DNA from: Cladorrhinum sp. PSN259
Lineage: Eukaryota; Ascomycota; Sordariomycetes; Sordariales; Podosporaceae
Assembly (NCBI GenBank): GCA_033725935.1
Contig: MU867065.1
Span: 372,001-436,000, forward strand
Direction: 5' to 3'
Length of the DNA stretch: 64,000 nt
Part shown: positions 45,601 to 55,600 of the stretch, piece after piece
How positions within the stretch are numbered: position 1 is the stretch's first letter
Layout: every line of letters begins with the position of its first letter
Program-made: the position numbers and the translations under genes
Notes under the pieces: generated by a model
Seen by the model: only the letters and a program-made list of their open reading frames with translations
Told to the model about the DNA's origin: nothing
Databases searched by the model: none

Positions 45601-47426
45601 TGGCAGACGAAAACTTCATCCAGTGGCTCGTGGAGCAGGACACTCAGCGCTCAGCTTACTTGTCCCAGTCCATTGTCCGCTTCAAGCTTGTTCGCACTGA
45701 TGATCACTACGTCCTGATCATGCGCATGTCACACGCTCAATACGATGGCATGAGCATGCCTCTCATCATCCAGGATCTTTCCAAGGCCTACAATGGAAAG
45801 GAGGCTGAGCCACGACCCTCGTTTGGCAAGTTCATTCAGGCTGTCGCTCATCGGGAAGTGGAGGCTGTCAAATTCTGGGGTGAATTGCTCGAGGGGTCTT
45901 CAATCACACAGGTGGTCGAGCATGCCGGCCCGACCCACAAGCACAACGTCGACACTGTTCGAACTAGGACTCTCCCTCCCATGCCTGTCAACATCGCTGG
46001 CATGTCTCAGGCGACGCTGGTAAAGGCTGCCTGGGCACTTGTTCTGGCCAAGATGTCTGGACAACGCGACATCGTCTTTGGCAATCTGATCTTTGGCCGC
46101 AATTTGCCAGTATCTGGCATCGAGGAGGTGGCAGGTCCATGCATCAACATCATTCCGGTTCGAGTCAAGGTGGATGCCATGGACAGCATCCAGCATTTGT
46201 TGGCTCTTGTTCAGGAGCAACAGGCTGCAGCCATGCCCCACGAGAATTTGGGCTTCCGTCGTCTGATCAAGAACTGCACTGACTGGCCGCATTGGGCGCG
46301 GTTCAGCTCTGTTGTACAGCACCAGCAGCAAGGAAGAGATGGTGGCGAGGGACAGGAGTTCACGTTGGCGGATAACCTCAGGTGTGAGATGGGTGTCCTC
46401 GGGCCCGCGTACGACTCTTCGGACCTCTGGGTTCAGACAACACCTCTCGCAGACTCATTCAAAGTCGAGATTGGCTCTTGCAGCTCCATTGTTCAGCCCG
46501 CCGTTGCCGAGATGCTCCTTGACAAGCTCTGCGCCACGCTCAGCATCTTTGCTTCGCTCGCGGCTGGGCCTGACTGTCATTTGTGGGAGCTTCTCGCCCG
46601 CGACGGGCCTCCGGTGATCCCTATTAAATCCACCATTGTCGATCATGTCTGGAGGAATGTGCTTCCTGACGCCGATACCATCACCTGGGACCTGCCATAC
46701 TTTGAGATCTGGGGTGATGAGATTGCTCCCGTCCGGTTCTTGGAGGAGTATGCTCAGCACGGCATTCACTTTGACATGGAGGACATTCTGGAGAATCCTA
46801 CCAAGCAGGCGCAGATGATGCTTGTTTCTCGCATCCAGAGTGAGCATGAGAATCGGAGGGGAAGAAGAAGCCCCAGAAGCCACGATCACCAGACCATGGA
46901 TAGAGGGGTATCGAGTGACTCCCTGGGGATTAGTGGGGGTATGGCTTCCCCTATGAGTGAGACAACCCGGTCCAACTCGAGGGGATTCTTTGTTATTGGT
47001 GGATCTCATTCGAGGAAACAGACTGGCGTTGGGGGAACGAGCACAGGTAGCAGGGATAATTCCATTTTGGGATCGCCGTTGATTGCGTCCCCGCGATTGG
47101 GAGCGATCGCCCCGAGAAGGGGTATGACGCTGCCTCTGAGTGGTGGTGGGAGGAATTTTGGATACATGAGCCCGTCGTCTGGGCCGGGTTCTATCCATGG
47201 AGCAGCAGTTAATCTGCTGAGTGGTGAGGGAGGCGTGATGATGAGCCCGCCTTCGACGCCGAGCTCGAGTGATGAGAGCGCTGCTGGAAAGGGCGGCATT
47301 GGGGGGTTGGCTTCGCCCAGGTTGAGGGCGCTGAGGGGGGAGGCTTATAATACTGTGGAACTTGGGAGGCCCAAGTTGATGAGGATGAAGGAGCAGAGGA
47401 GTATGCAGCAGTTGAGGGGTTGGTGA
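24842..47426 (+). CDS. giant nonribosomal peptide synthetase, C*AT-CAT-CATE-CATE-CAT-CT-CT*
   Basis: Three exons (24842-25351, 25447-41385, 41436-47426), both introns phase 0 (95 and 50 nt), give 7479 residues. The ATG at 24842 has a good context (caacATGcc). The second exon alone is 15.9 kb. The order of domains is a truncated C, then A1-T1, C2-A2-T2, C3-A3-T3-E3, C4-A4-T4-E4, C5-A5-T5, C6-T6, C7 and a degenerate T-like domain, followed by a Ser/Gly-rich tail. There is no thioesterase. T1-T6 keep the GGDS phosphopantetheine site. By family logic it assembles a peptide of at least five residues, with D residues at positions 3 and 4, and the terminal C7 (SHAQYDG) probably releases it by cyclisation. 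The adjacent ABC transporter suggests export or sequestration. A conserved-synthetase identity (Pes1/NPS4/AbNPS2-like) is suspected from size, E domains and transporter synteny, but unchecked. Confidence 0.96.
27745..30870 (+). other. NRPS module 2 (C2-A2-T2)
   Basis: C2 (~938-1365) has the intact active site HHSLFDG with catalytic His1054. A2 (~1367-1890) has VFTSGSTGEPKG (1521) and SGKIDRK (~1873). Its pocket reads by eye D-V-G-T-S-G-V-N-I-K, and the A5 core is VYGPAEVTN. T2 carries Ser1943 in LGGDS. No epimerase follows, so an L residue (or glycine) is expected. Confidence 0.85.
30970..35480 (+). other. NRPS module 3 (C3-A3-T3-E3)
   Basis: C3 (~2013-2445) has HHCVYDG with His2134. A3 (~2448-2970) has IFTSGSTGTPKG (2602) and pocket D-V-S-S-V-G-T-I-Y-K; its A10 core is PASQKVNRK (Lys2955 kept) in place of SGKIDRK. 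T3 carries Ser3027. E3 (~3086-3505) has all epimerase hallmarks: HHMVIDLVSW (second His 3213), EGHGRE (3339) and TVGWFT. The third residue is therefore predicted to be D. Confidence 0.88.
35536..40230 (+). other. NRPS module 4 (C4-A4-T4-E4)
   Basis: C4 (~3536-3960) follows an epimerase and has SHVLIDG, with the first His of the motif replaced by Ser and catalytic His3673 kept. A4 (~3985-4520) has LFTSGSTGTPKG (4143), AYGPTECTV and SGKTDRR; the pocket reads D-A-T-S-L-G-A-V-I-K. T4 carries Ser4597. E4 (~4671-5095) has HHLVIDLVSW (second His 4802), EGHGRE (4932) and TVGWFT. The fourth residue is predicted to be D. Confidence 0.88.
40273..43470 (+). other. NRPS module 5 (C5-A5-T5), interrupted by intron 2
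   Basis: C5 (~5113-5545) has SHAIADG (His5256), again Ser-His directly after an epimerase. The 50-nt intron at 41386-41435 falls inside C5. A5 (~5562-6060) has VFTSGSTGTPKG (~5712), an unusual A5 core AFGPSECCV, and SGKIDRK (~6045). The pocket reads D-A-L-S-A-C-A-V-G-K, with a Cys at the position that is usually Gly or Ala. T5 carries Ser6126 in VGGDS. No epimerase follows. Confidence 0.87.
43590..45190 (+). other. NRPS C6-T6 pair without an adenylation domain
   Basis: C6 (~6202-6640) has MHHAAYDAAS (second His 6333), with the usual Gly of HHxxxDG changed to Ala. It is followed after a linker directly by T6, with Ser6698 in LGGDSISS. No A-domain cores exist between them. T6 therefore cannot be loaded in cis by a neighbouring A domain; it might receive the chain as a waiting station or be loaded by another A domain. 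Confidence 0.85.
45336..46850 (+). other. NRPS terminal C7 and degenerate carrier-like domain
   Basis: C7 (~6784-7210) has MSHAQYDG with His6916, followed by Tyr 14 residues after the Asp, which fits the SHxxxDx14Y pattern of fungal terminal condensation domains that release cyclic peptides. Residues ~7215-7285 then align with a carrier domain (a VWRNVL-type helix, later DMEDILENPT), but the attachment motif reads IWGDEI where GGDSI is expected, placing Glu7245 at the serine. This last domain cannot be phosphopantetheinylated. Confidence 0.8.
46851..47423 (+). other. Ser/Gly/Arg-rich C-terminal tail of the NRPS
   Basis: Residues ~7289-7479 form a low-complexity extension rich in Ser, Gly, Arg and Pro (GRRSPRSHDH, SPPSTPSSSDES, repeated SPRL), without resemblance to any NRPS domain. 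Repeated Ser-Pro and Arg-x-x-Ser sites suggest a disordered, possibly phosphorylated region. Most NRPSs end within a few residues of their last domain. Confidence 0.8.
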
Positions 47427-48189
47427 ATTGGGTGATGACTGACGACTCATGATTGACTTTGGCTTTTTTTTTTTCCTTTTTTTTTTTTGTGTGTGGTTAT
47501 TCACTTCTCTTTCGTTATTGTTTAGTTTTTGTCTTGTTTCGGTTTTTTTTCTTTCTTCATTTTCATTTTTCCTCGAAACCTGTTATTTTGTTAGTGTCAG
47601 TGGGTTTGGTTCTGTTGTTCTTGCTTTTGTGGGAATTTTGGGGGTGCTGTTTTAAACTGTTTGCGGTTATCGTCTTTATGTGGTTTCTTATGTTTGGTGT
47701 CGACAGTGTCTGAGTTTCTTTCATTCTGCATCCATTTGTATCGATATCTGTCTGTTATTCGTGGTAGATTTCTTAGCTAAGATCGTCTCCAATGTTTTTG
47801 TTTAGTTGAAGATCTACTGCCTCAGTGTGTTACCTGTCCCGAATATTGACCATAGTGTTCGACTACTGATACATACATGCCATCTGCGATCAATGCCCTC
47901 TCTGACTGATCGCCCCCCTTTAAACGCTTACAGTCCTCCTCCTCCTTGGCCTTATCTGTCTGTTACCTGTTATTGATTTCTTAGGCAGGCTCCTATCCAG
48001 TATATATTATTTAGTTGAAGACCTAGATGTTACCCAAGTATATATAAACCCCACTCCGCAGATAAACAAAGGACTTTTAAAATAAATTTGTGCATACGCC
48101 CTCGCTGCCTGATGGCCCCGGAGTTTCAAACCCTCACCGTCCTTTTCTCCTCCCGGGCCTAAAAGCAACACCCTCCCTACATTCCTTTT
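47427..48189. other. convergent 3' region of NRPS and CorA-like gene
   Basis: About 760 bases with no gene. The first 200 bases are extremely T-rich (for example 47463-47490), as expected of a 3' untranslated region, and several frames there are spurious Phe/Leu-rich strings. The two flanking genes converge here. Nothing else is visible. Confidence 0.6.
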
Positions 48190-51100
48190 TCACTCTCTCC
48201 TCCTCCTCCCTCCGGTTTTCCTACGACTTGACCTTCCCCCCATATCCTCACCACCGCCTCTCAGATACTCTTTTTCCAGCCGTTCCCACTCTTTCTCCCT
48301 CCCACCGTCAACACCGACCCTCATCCTCGTCCCAATACTCTTGACGGCATCTCCACACCAACGCGCCGCGTTCCCCAGCTCGCCGGTCCACAGCAAGCCG
48401 AAAAAGACAACCAGGACGGTGACGGGGACGGCGGTGGCCCAGTAAGCCCACTGGCCGAGTTCCATGTCGCGCACGTCCGACGAGTTCATGCCGAATATGG
48501 AGGCCACCGAGCTCAGAGGCAAAAAGATGACGGTGACGATGGTGAAGGCGTAGATGGCCCTCTCTTGCCTGTCCTTTGTGGTCGCCAGGTTCGTGTTGTT
48601 GATTTCGGCGAGCTGGGCGGCGTAGTTGCGGAGTTCGGAAAAACCGCGGGTGCGTTCGTCCAGGACTGTCTGGAGGTCTTGGAGACGGAGGTCGAGGAGG
48701 CTGTGGGTTTGCCGGATTTCGGCGTCGGGAAGCGGCTGGATTTGTGAAAACGGCGGTTGGTGCTGCTGTTGTCCGGAAACAGGGTGGTGGTAGAGGTGTG
48801 ATGGGGGCCCTAGACCGAGGCGGTGAGTTGACATGTTGGGTTGGGATGCCATTGCCGAGCGGTGCGAATGTAATGGTGCCAGTGGTGTTGCATTTGCGGT
48901 TTCTATTGCCCTGTTGGATATCTGAACTGCCCTTTCCATTGTCTTGAGGATTGATGTTTGGTACTTGACTATCCACTGGATGATGGAGACCTCTTGCTCG
49001 AAGAGGCCGAGGGTCGATTTGTGGCTTCTGTTGGGGGCTTTGGTCGTGATTTCGGATTCAATCGAGTTCAAGTATGACGAGTATGTCTCGCGGATCCCGG
49101 GAAGGCCTGGCGTGACGTCCTTGAGTAGTTTCATGCTCATCAAAGAAACAAGCTCAAGTGGGAGGGCCACTGAGTTGGCACTCAAAGGTCTGTCCGACAA
49201 AGATTTGAGCATTTCCATCATCCCTTGGTACATAAGCCCAGAACGGCCGATGACCATGTTGGTGAGCTGGGTCATCCTCTCTTCGTCTTGGAGAACGTTG
49301 ACGAGACCGAGTAAGATATACATCCACGCATCTATGAGTGCAAAGGGCGTTTTGATATGCGCCATATCGCTTGCATCGGCGTGGACAAAAAAGTCGTTGA
49401 AGGATGAGATATGCGCACTGATCTGATGCAGAGTGTATTGGGTAGTGTTCAACTTTATCCATTCGGGATTGACAAAATCGCTCGTCGTTCTTTGGCCGTC
49501 TCTCTTGGGTGGGAGCTGCACCAAGAGCCGGATCGCGCCCCAGAATTTCCGAACAGTGGGGACCTCACTGTCAGGAGGAAAGAAGAACCTGAACAACCTA
49601 TCGGCCGCATTGAAGAGGTCAACCCGTCGTTCGTAATCTTGACGCTGCGGCGGACTCGGGCAAGGTTGGTCGGGGTCGGTCAGCATCTGCCCTTCAAATG
49701 CAAGACGGGTATAGACTCCGACACGAGAGTCTTCGGGGCAATCATTGTAAGCCCTGCGATCAGTATACGCCGTCTGATTTAAAAGCCAGTCGTCCAGTTC
49801 AGCAAATATTTCTTCGAGCAGAGGTTGGTCAGTGGCGCCAGAATCGGGACTCTGCACACCAGGCAGACAGAGAAATACAGCAAACGTTGGTGGCTGCCTG
49901 GCCATCTCCAGGTCGGGCTCAGATTTCATTGATGGCGCGAAACGAACTCTTTTCGAGTTTTGTTTCCAGGGATTTTCTGTGTCATCTTGTTCCCAAGACT
50001 TGTCGAATGTTCTGATAGATCCCCATCCTGGCAACGGCTTATGGGCTGGCGTGGGCGGCCTCGGTGGTGGTGACGGCGGTGGTGCGCCCGTTCCTTCGTC
50101 GTCTGATGGAATTCTTGGACCGGCGGCATCTTCCTGAGCGCCATGAGCAGTGGGTGGCCGGGACTGTGTTGCCTCAGAGCCTGTCTCTCGTTTGAAATTG
50201 CCAATAGGTGTTAGAACCCCTATCCGACCCAGTCTTGGCGGCTTTCTAGAAACACTCAGTATGACGGACCATCAAATTGCACGTGCTTGAGACATTCACT
50301 TACCCAATCTGCAGGTCCAATACAACCTTGGCTCTAGACCGTGCCGCTCTGTCCCAAATCTTTGACCACTGGTCTGCCTTTATCAACCGCCTCTGGCTGA
50401 AGAAGAGCAGATGGCGTGGCCAGAGCTCTTGAAAATGTGACTGAAATGCCTAGAAATTCAAGTTCCATTAGCTTCATGATCTCCCAGAGAACAAGTCGTG
50501 TTACATACAAACCAGGTTTTACACTCCTCAACAGGGAGAGCCCACACCACATCGGAAAGATAGCGAACAATGATTTTTGCATGAGAACTCGCAACTGATA
50601 TTCCCTGCGCGGTCTTGATAACTTTTTCAATGGTGTCGCCACAAAGTGCCTCTTCACTCAGACGACCACAGGTGAGGAGGAGAGAGTTATCCACAACCAA
50701 GCACCAGAGTTGTGACACGTGGAAGCATAAACCTGCCGGTGTTCCTTTCTGTTGGCGGACAGCTTGTTGCATATCTCTGTCCCTGGCAGTACGAGGCAGC
50801 TTTGCCTGCAGTAAAGTCTCGGTTGGAAAGCTGCTGGGACTGTCGGCAGCCAAGAGGCCAGAATAGTTCTCCAACGTGAAATAAGGCAAGCAGAGCCACG
50901 AGACGCTTGGAGGAACAAAGCTCTGCTTCAAATTTCCGTCAGTCGGTATGGGAATCTGAGTGAATCGCGGTTCCATGTGAGGAACAAGGCCGCCGTCGGC
51001 GGTTTGAATACGCTTGATGAAGTTGCGTCGGATGAGCGAAATCATACTGTTCAGCCCTTGCTTTTCACCAGCCGAAAGCCCTGGTATGGTCAAGGCCTGT

Positions 51101-51879
51101 TTGGAAAATTCATCAAAGTTCATCGACTGCTGTTTGAAATGGATCCACCGAAACAGCGGCTGGGGGTGGCCCGTCGACTCGTTGGATGCAACCGTAAGGC
51201 GCACCGCGTAATGCTGCCCCCCCTCAGCGCCTTGACCGACATATTGGGATTCCAATATCTGCATGCCACGAAATAGGTTGTCCGATACCCCCGGTGCCCC
51301 AGAAGCACTCTCTGGGTCGACATTTTGCACCGAGTCACCGTCCGAGGACTTGGTCCCATCGATGGAGGGTGTGCTCGATCCAGCACGCGATGGGATAAAT
51401 GAGTAGACCGGGGCGTTGGTGTTGATGTCAATCTCAATCGGGGGTGGAGGCGGAGGATTTGACATGTAATAATCATCGTAATGAACGGACCTCCTGTTCC
51501 GAGGAGCGGGAGTCCTCCTCTCTCTCTCTCGAAGTGGTTCATGAGGAGGAGGCGAGCGGGCCTTCAGCGCGATCGCTGTTCTCAGACGTCTACCATCATG
51601 ATATCCTCCATAGTGGTAAACATCACGTGTCTCATCCGATGACGAGCTTTCATCATAGTAACGGCTGGATCGCTTGATGATTGTCGGTGCTCCGCGTGAC
51701 TGGGACCGCTCCGAGTATGCCGCCCTTGACCGTGTCGTCACGACACTGCGAGTTCTGCTGGTGGGTGCTATCCATGAACTACTCTCATCAGATTCCGTGT
51801 TCTCTCGTGTTGTATAGTCAGGATATGTCCTTGGAGGCGGAGGTGGTTCCGTGTCTACGATCGGATAAGTCGATGACAT
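48190..51879 (-). CDS. CorA-like Mg2+ transporter-type membrane protein
   Basis: Exons (minus) 51879-50509, 50449-50304 and 50245-48190 join in frame to 1190 residues. Introns are 59 and 58 nt with GTATGT and GTAAGT donors. The N-terminal ~190 residues are disordered, with RRSRS-like and Pro-rich stretches. Residues ~200-560 form a conserved soluble part (WLCLPYFTLENY, RDMQQAVRQQKGTP, CFHVSQLWCLV) found at the front of large fungal CorA-like proteins. The C-terminal domain ends with two transmembrane helices at ~1069-1090 and ~1107-1126, with the signature G-M-N at 1091-1093 directly after the first. CorA proteins are pentameric divalent-cation channels. This large fungal subgroup is poorly characterised and its transport activity is inferred only from the G-M-N motif. 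A neighbour of housekeeping genes, it is probably outside the NRPS cluster. Confidence 0.9.
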
Positions 51880-52612
51880 CCTTGAAGGGGAGGTTGATCT
51901 GAGATGATGAAAAGTAAAAGCTTCTTTTCAGCTTCTTCCGAGTAAACAGCGTAAGCAGACTGTAACCCATATCCATCCATGTGCTGGCCAATCGGGAAGA
52001 AGCCGAAGGATTTGAGTAGGCTTGGCACTTCGCCCCTCATTCGTGCATATAATCTAATAATGCTTAAATGTTTGTTAACGCAGTATACGCCCAATTTACA
52101 TTTTCCTATGCCTATTTCTTTATTAATACGCCTATTTAGCTTCTGTTAATGCATTCCTGCCTCCTTTCTACGCCTAATCGGTTTCTATTAATGCATTCTT
52201 AACTCCTTTCTCTGCCTTTTCGGCTTCTATTAAACCATTCCTACCTCCTTGCTACGCCTATTCGGTTTCTATTAATGCATTCCTGACTCTTTTCTACGCA
52301 TACTGGATATTCTATAATGTACTATCGTTTAGCTTTTTTTTTTTAATTCCTTATGGTTTGTATTTTTGGTTGGCCTCCGTACCTTATTTCTGTCCTTGGT
52401 TTATATATGGCATGCACCGAGCTAACAAACATTTAAGCATCAGATGGTAAAAGCACAAGAGAGTACCTATGAATGGCTACAATCAAGGGTCGTTCCATTC
52501 GCATCATCTCTATATCTATCTCTTTCTTTATCCAGGATCATCTGATGATCCAATCTATTTCTCCCTCTCTTATCGCACACACCGCCACTTCAATTTTCTG
52601 TACTTTGTCTTC
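51880..52612. other. intergenic stretch with a 42-bp tandem repeat
   Basis: About 730 bases upstream of the CorA-like gene and downstream of the helicase gene. It is AT-rich and holds four imperfect copies of a 42-bp repeat (listed separately). A T run occurs at about 52335-52345. No gene is supported. Confidence 0.6.
52135..52305. repeat. 42-bp tandem repeat, four imperfect copies
   Basis: The unit reads approximately TTCGGTTTCTATTAATGCATT followed by CCTGACTCCTTTCTACGCCTA, with matching points at 52141, 52183, 52225 and 52267, so the period is exactly 42 bases. Copies differ by a few substitutions. A weak fifth copy may precede it near 52105. It is a minisatellite in the promoter-side spacer of the CorA-like gene. 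Confidence 0.85.
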
Positions 52613-55600
52613 TCAACTCTTGACCTCCTTCTCTCTAATCTCCTGCTGCAGGGTAAATATCCGCTGCCATACTTCTAACCACCGCTCATGCTGAGCAGTC
52701 GGCAACTTCCCCGGATTCTTGAAGTTCCGTGTAAGCATCTCCTTTAGTCGGGATCGTAGGGCCTTCATGACGAGCATCGTCTTCCAATCGGGAAGTGCGA
52801 AGCGAGCCCGGTTACCATCCAGGACCAACACACCCGAGTATAGATCTGCGCGGACATCACCGCAAAGCAAAGCAATGGCAAAGGGGTCAACGGCCGTAGT
52901 CTCGTGGGCATTGTAAAACCTAGGTACGCATCTTGTGGTTAGTAGAGTTTCGTAGGAGAAATGAACATGCAGGGGACAACTCACGCCTTGGACTGCATGA
53001 TGTGGTAATAACTTAACCACCGCAGGTCATTGTACCCCTTATTCACGCTGCTGGGGTGCAGGCTGATGTTCTGGTTGTTGCCAACGTTACGCAGACCCTT
53101 GCTACCAGGATCGCGAACAAGAAGCTTCGGGTAGAAACTCCAGGCAATGACAGACTGCGCAACGATATCGTTATCACTGTACATATCAACCCGTTTAGGT
53201 ATCTCAAAAAAGGCTGGCCGACGCCGCCTCCCACCAAACCGTATCCGGTTCAGATTCTGCCGTTCCTCGGCAGTGAGCTGCAAAAAGCCAGAATCCACAA
53301 CAGAAGCAATGAGCTGACCTTTCAGCTCTTCAATGTTGGCAAGGGTTTGAGGCGACAAGAAGTTTTTGCGACAGAACTGGAACTCGCCTCCGCCTCCAGC
53401 CGTCGTCGACTGGCAGACACGCTTCCAGGCCAGGTAAGCATTGTATCCCGTCAAGAGATCAGAATCACCCTTGCGGAAGTTCCTGCGAACCTGGTCTGCC
53501 TGACTACGTTGGCCAAAGGGGGCCACAAATGGAGACTTGGAGGACAAGATGGCCGCCACGGTGATAGCCATGTCGAGACACTTGAAGACTGCTCCAAGGA
53601 GAATGAGTTTGCCGAGAAATACGTCCAATGGCAACCGCGCAAGTTGAAGCCCAAGCGGTGTAAGCTCCTCTGTCGACGGGTTCAGGGCGCGGACATCCAC
53701 GAGGGCGTCAATGGCACGACGGATGTTCTTGGCCGATGGCGGATCTAGCGCCTGGCCCAACGTGTCCTCAATACCACCGATCTTGCAAATCTTGACACGG
53801 ATAGCAAGATCTTGGAGTGACAATCGTAGCATCTCGGGTGTTTGTTGATCGCCCATGATGCTGTCATGACGATACTTGGTAAACATGTGAAAGCAAAGTC
53901 CTTCCTGGACACGGCCAGCACGGCCGCGTCGCTGTTTGGCATTTGCGCGCGAAATGAATGTGTCAATAAGACGGGAGAGCTGTCGACGCTCGTCAAACCT
54001 CATTTCACGGTGCTTGCCCGTGTCGATGACGCAGGTTACATCAGGGATGGTGATACCCGTCTCAGCGATATTAGTCGCCAGGACGATTTTGCGGATGCCG
54101 GGAGGCGGAACAAGAAAGGCCGCCTCTTGTTCTTCGGTCGCAATGCTGGAGTGCAACGGGTACACATACCAGCTGTCAGAGAAAAACTTATCACCTAGAA
54201 GCATGTCGTTGAGCGTACGAATCTCGGCGATACCTGGCAAAAAGACCAGTATGGCCTTGCTGAAATTCGAGTAGTCTGGGTCGACGGCAATCCTACCAAT
54301 CAGTTGAACAATCAGGTCAAAATCGATCTGATACTCGTCCATCTGGGCGAGGGTGTTGCGTGTCCGTGCGGAATATTGACGTAGTGAATTGATAAGTTCG
54401 GGTTTTGATGATGTGTCAACCTCAGGTTCTACATAGTCGTCGAGATCCGTCAATCTTTCCTTGGGCCTGTTGTCCAGAGTATAACCAGTCATCTCAACAG
54501 CGTCCTCCAGATATGCAACGCGAACTGGGAACGTCCGACCAGGAACTGTCAGGACGGGCGATCCGCCAAGATAGTTGGAGAACCTCTCAGCATCAACAGT
54601 GGCCGACATGAGAACCACCTTGAGCTCTTTTCTTCGAGCTAGAAGCTTCTTCAGCACGATGAGAAGGAAGTCACTATCGATAGACCGCTCATGAACCTCA
54701 TCAAGTACGAGATGCGTGATCTCCTGCAGGTCGTTGGAACCTTCCAGCATGCGCATAACAATACCGGTGGTGGCGTAGACGAGACGTGTCTCCCTAGACG
54801 TATTCGCCTCCAAGCGGATGGAGTAGCCCACCAGCGAGCGGCTTGTACCAAGATCTCCCTTACCCTCGCCAAGCTCTTCGCTGACACGTTTGGCAAGTGA
54901 AAGGGCCGAGATACGCCGGGGCTCCGTACAATAGATCTTGCATGGTCTTCCCAATACCAGCTGGTGTTCTAGGAGAAACGAAGGAACCTGTGTACTTTTA
55001 CCGCATCCAGTTTCACCGCAGATGATGACCACCTGCTCCCGCTCAACCGTCTCCACGACTTGTTGGCGGAACTGCCACATGGGCAGCTGCATGCGCGAAT
55101 GCAACATCTGCTGAAACCTAGGCGTGGAGGCCTTTTGAAACCAGATATTCTGATAATATTCGGGTGGGAACTGTTGGCGCTTGGCACGTTCGTGGTCGGA
55201 TTGGTCCGAGTCTGTTGGATTTTTGGTTTGGCCGCGCCCCTTAAAGCCCTGAATCAAAACACCATCTTCTAATTCCTGTTCCAGTCTCTTCCGCACAAGA
55301 TCCCGGAGATGCCTGAGCGCATTTCTGTCGAGCTCATCTGCCTTATTCTTCCTGGCCTCGGCGAACTCGGACCAAAGATCCTTCCATGTGGCAGGCAGCC
55401 TCAAGCCAACCTTATCCTCCTTGACCGAGGACCCGAAGATACAGAAGAGTGCACTGGTGGCGATGAACGCCTCAGACTGCTTGGCATCTGGATTGGAGAT
55501 CCCTACCATCTTGTAGACGAACTGAGTCGGTGTTGTGAATGCTTCGAGTTCGGCGATGTCGGCGGGAGGTGGAATCTCCTGGGCTTTTGACCAGATGATT

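Noticed and set aside
41391..47426. A separate 2011-residue gene starting at 41391
   Set aside because: The ATG lies inside a 50-nt intron with GTAAGA donor, GCTAAC branch and TACAG acceptor. Removing the intron joins both frames in phase within one condensation domain, so it is the third exon of the NRPS.
46455..47504. A 349-codon minus-strand frame
   Set aside because: It is antisense to the end of the NRPS and its low-complexity tail, is basic and Pro/Arg/Ser-rich, and has no motif.
48308..48976. A 222-codon minus-strand frame rich in Pro and Arg
   Set aside because: It is the alternative frame of the CorA-like gene in the segment that encodes the transmembrane helices.
48190..51879. Two separate genes (a 473-residue N-terminal protein and a 614-residue CorA protein)
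   Set aside because: Two good introns join them in frame through a 146-nt exon (AFQSHFQELWPRHLLFFSQR), giving a single 1190-residue protein as in other fungal CorA-like proteins.
52135..52305. CRISPR-like array
   Set aside because: Repeat units are contiguous at a 42-bp period with no unique spacers, and the genome is eukaryotic; it is a minisatellite.
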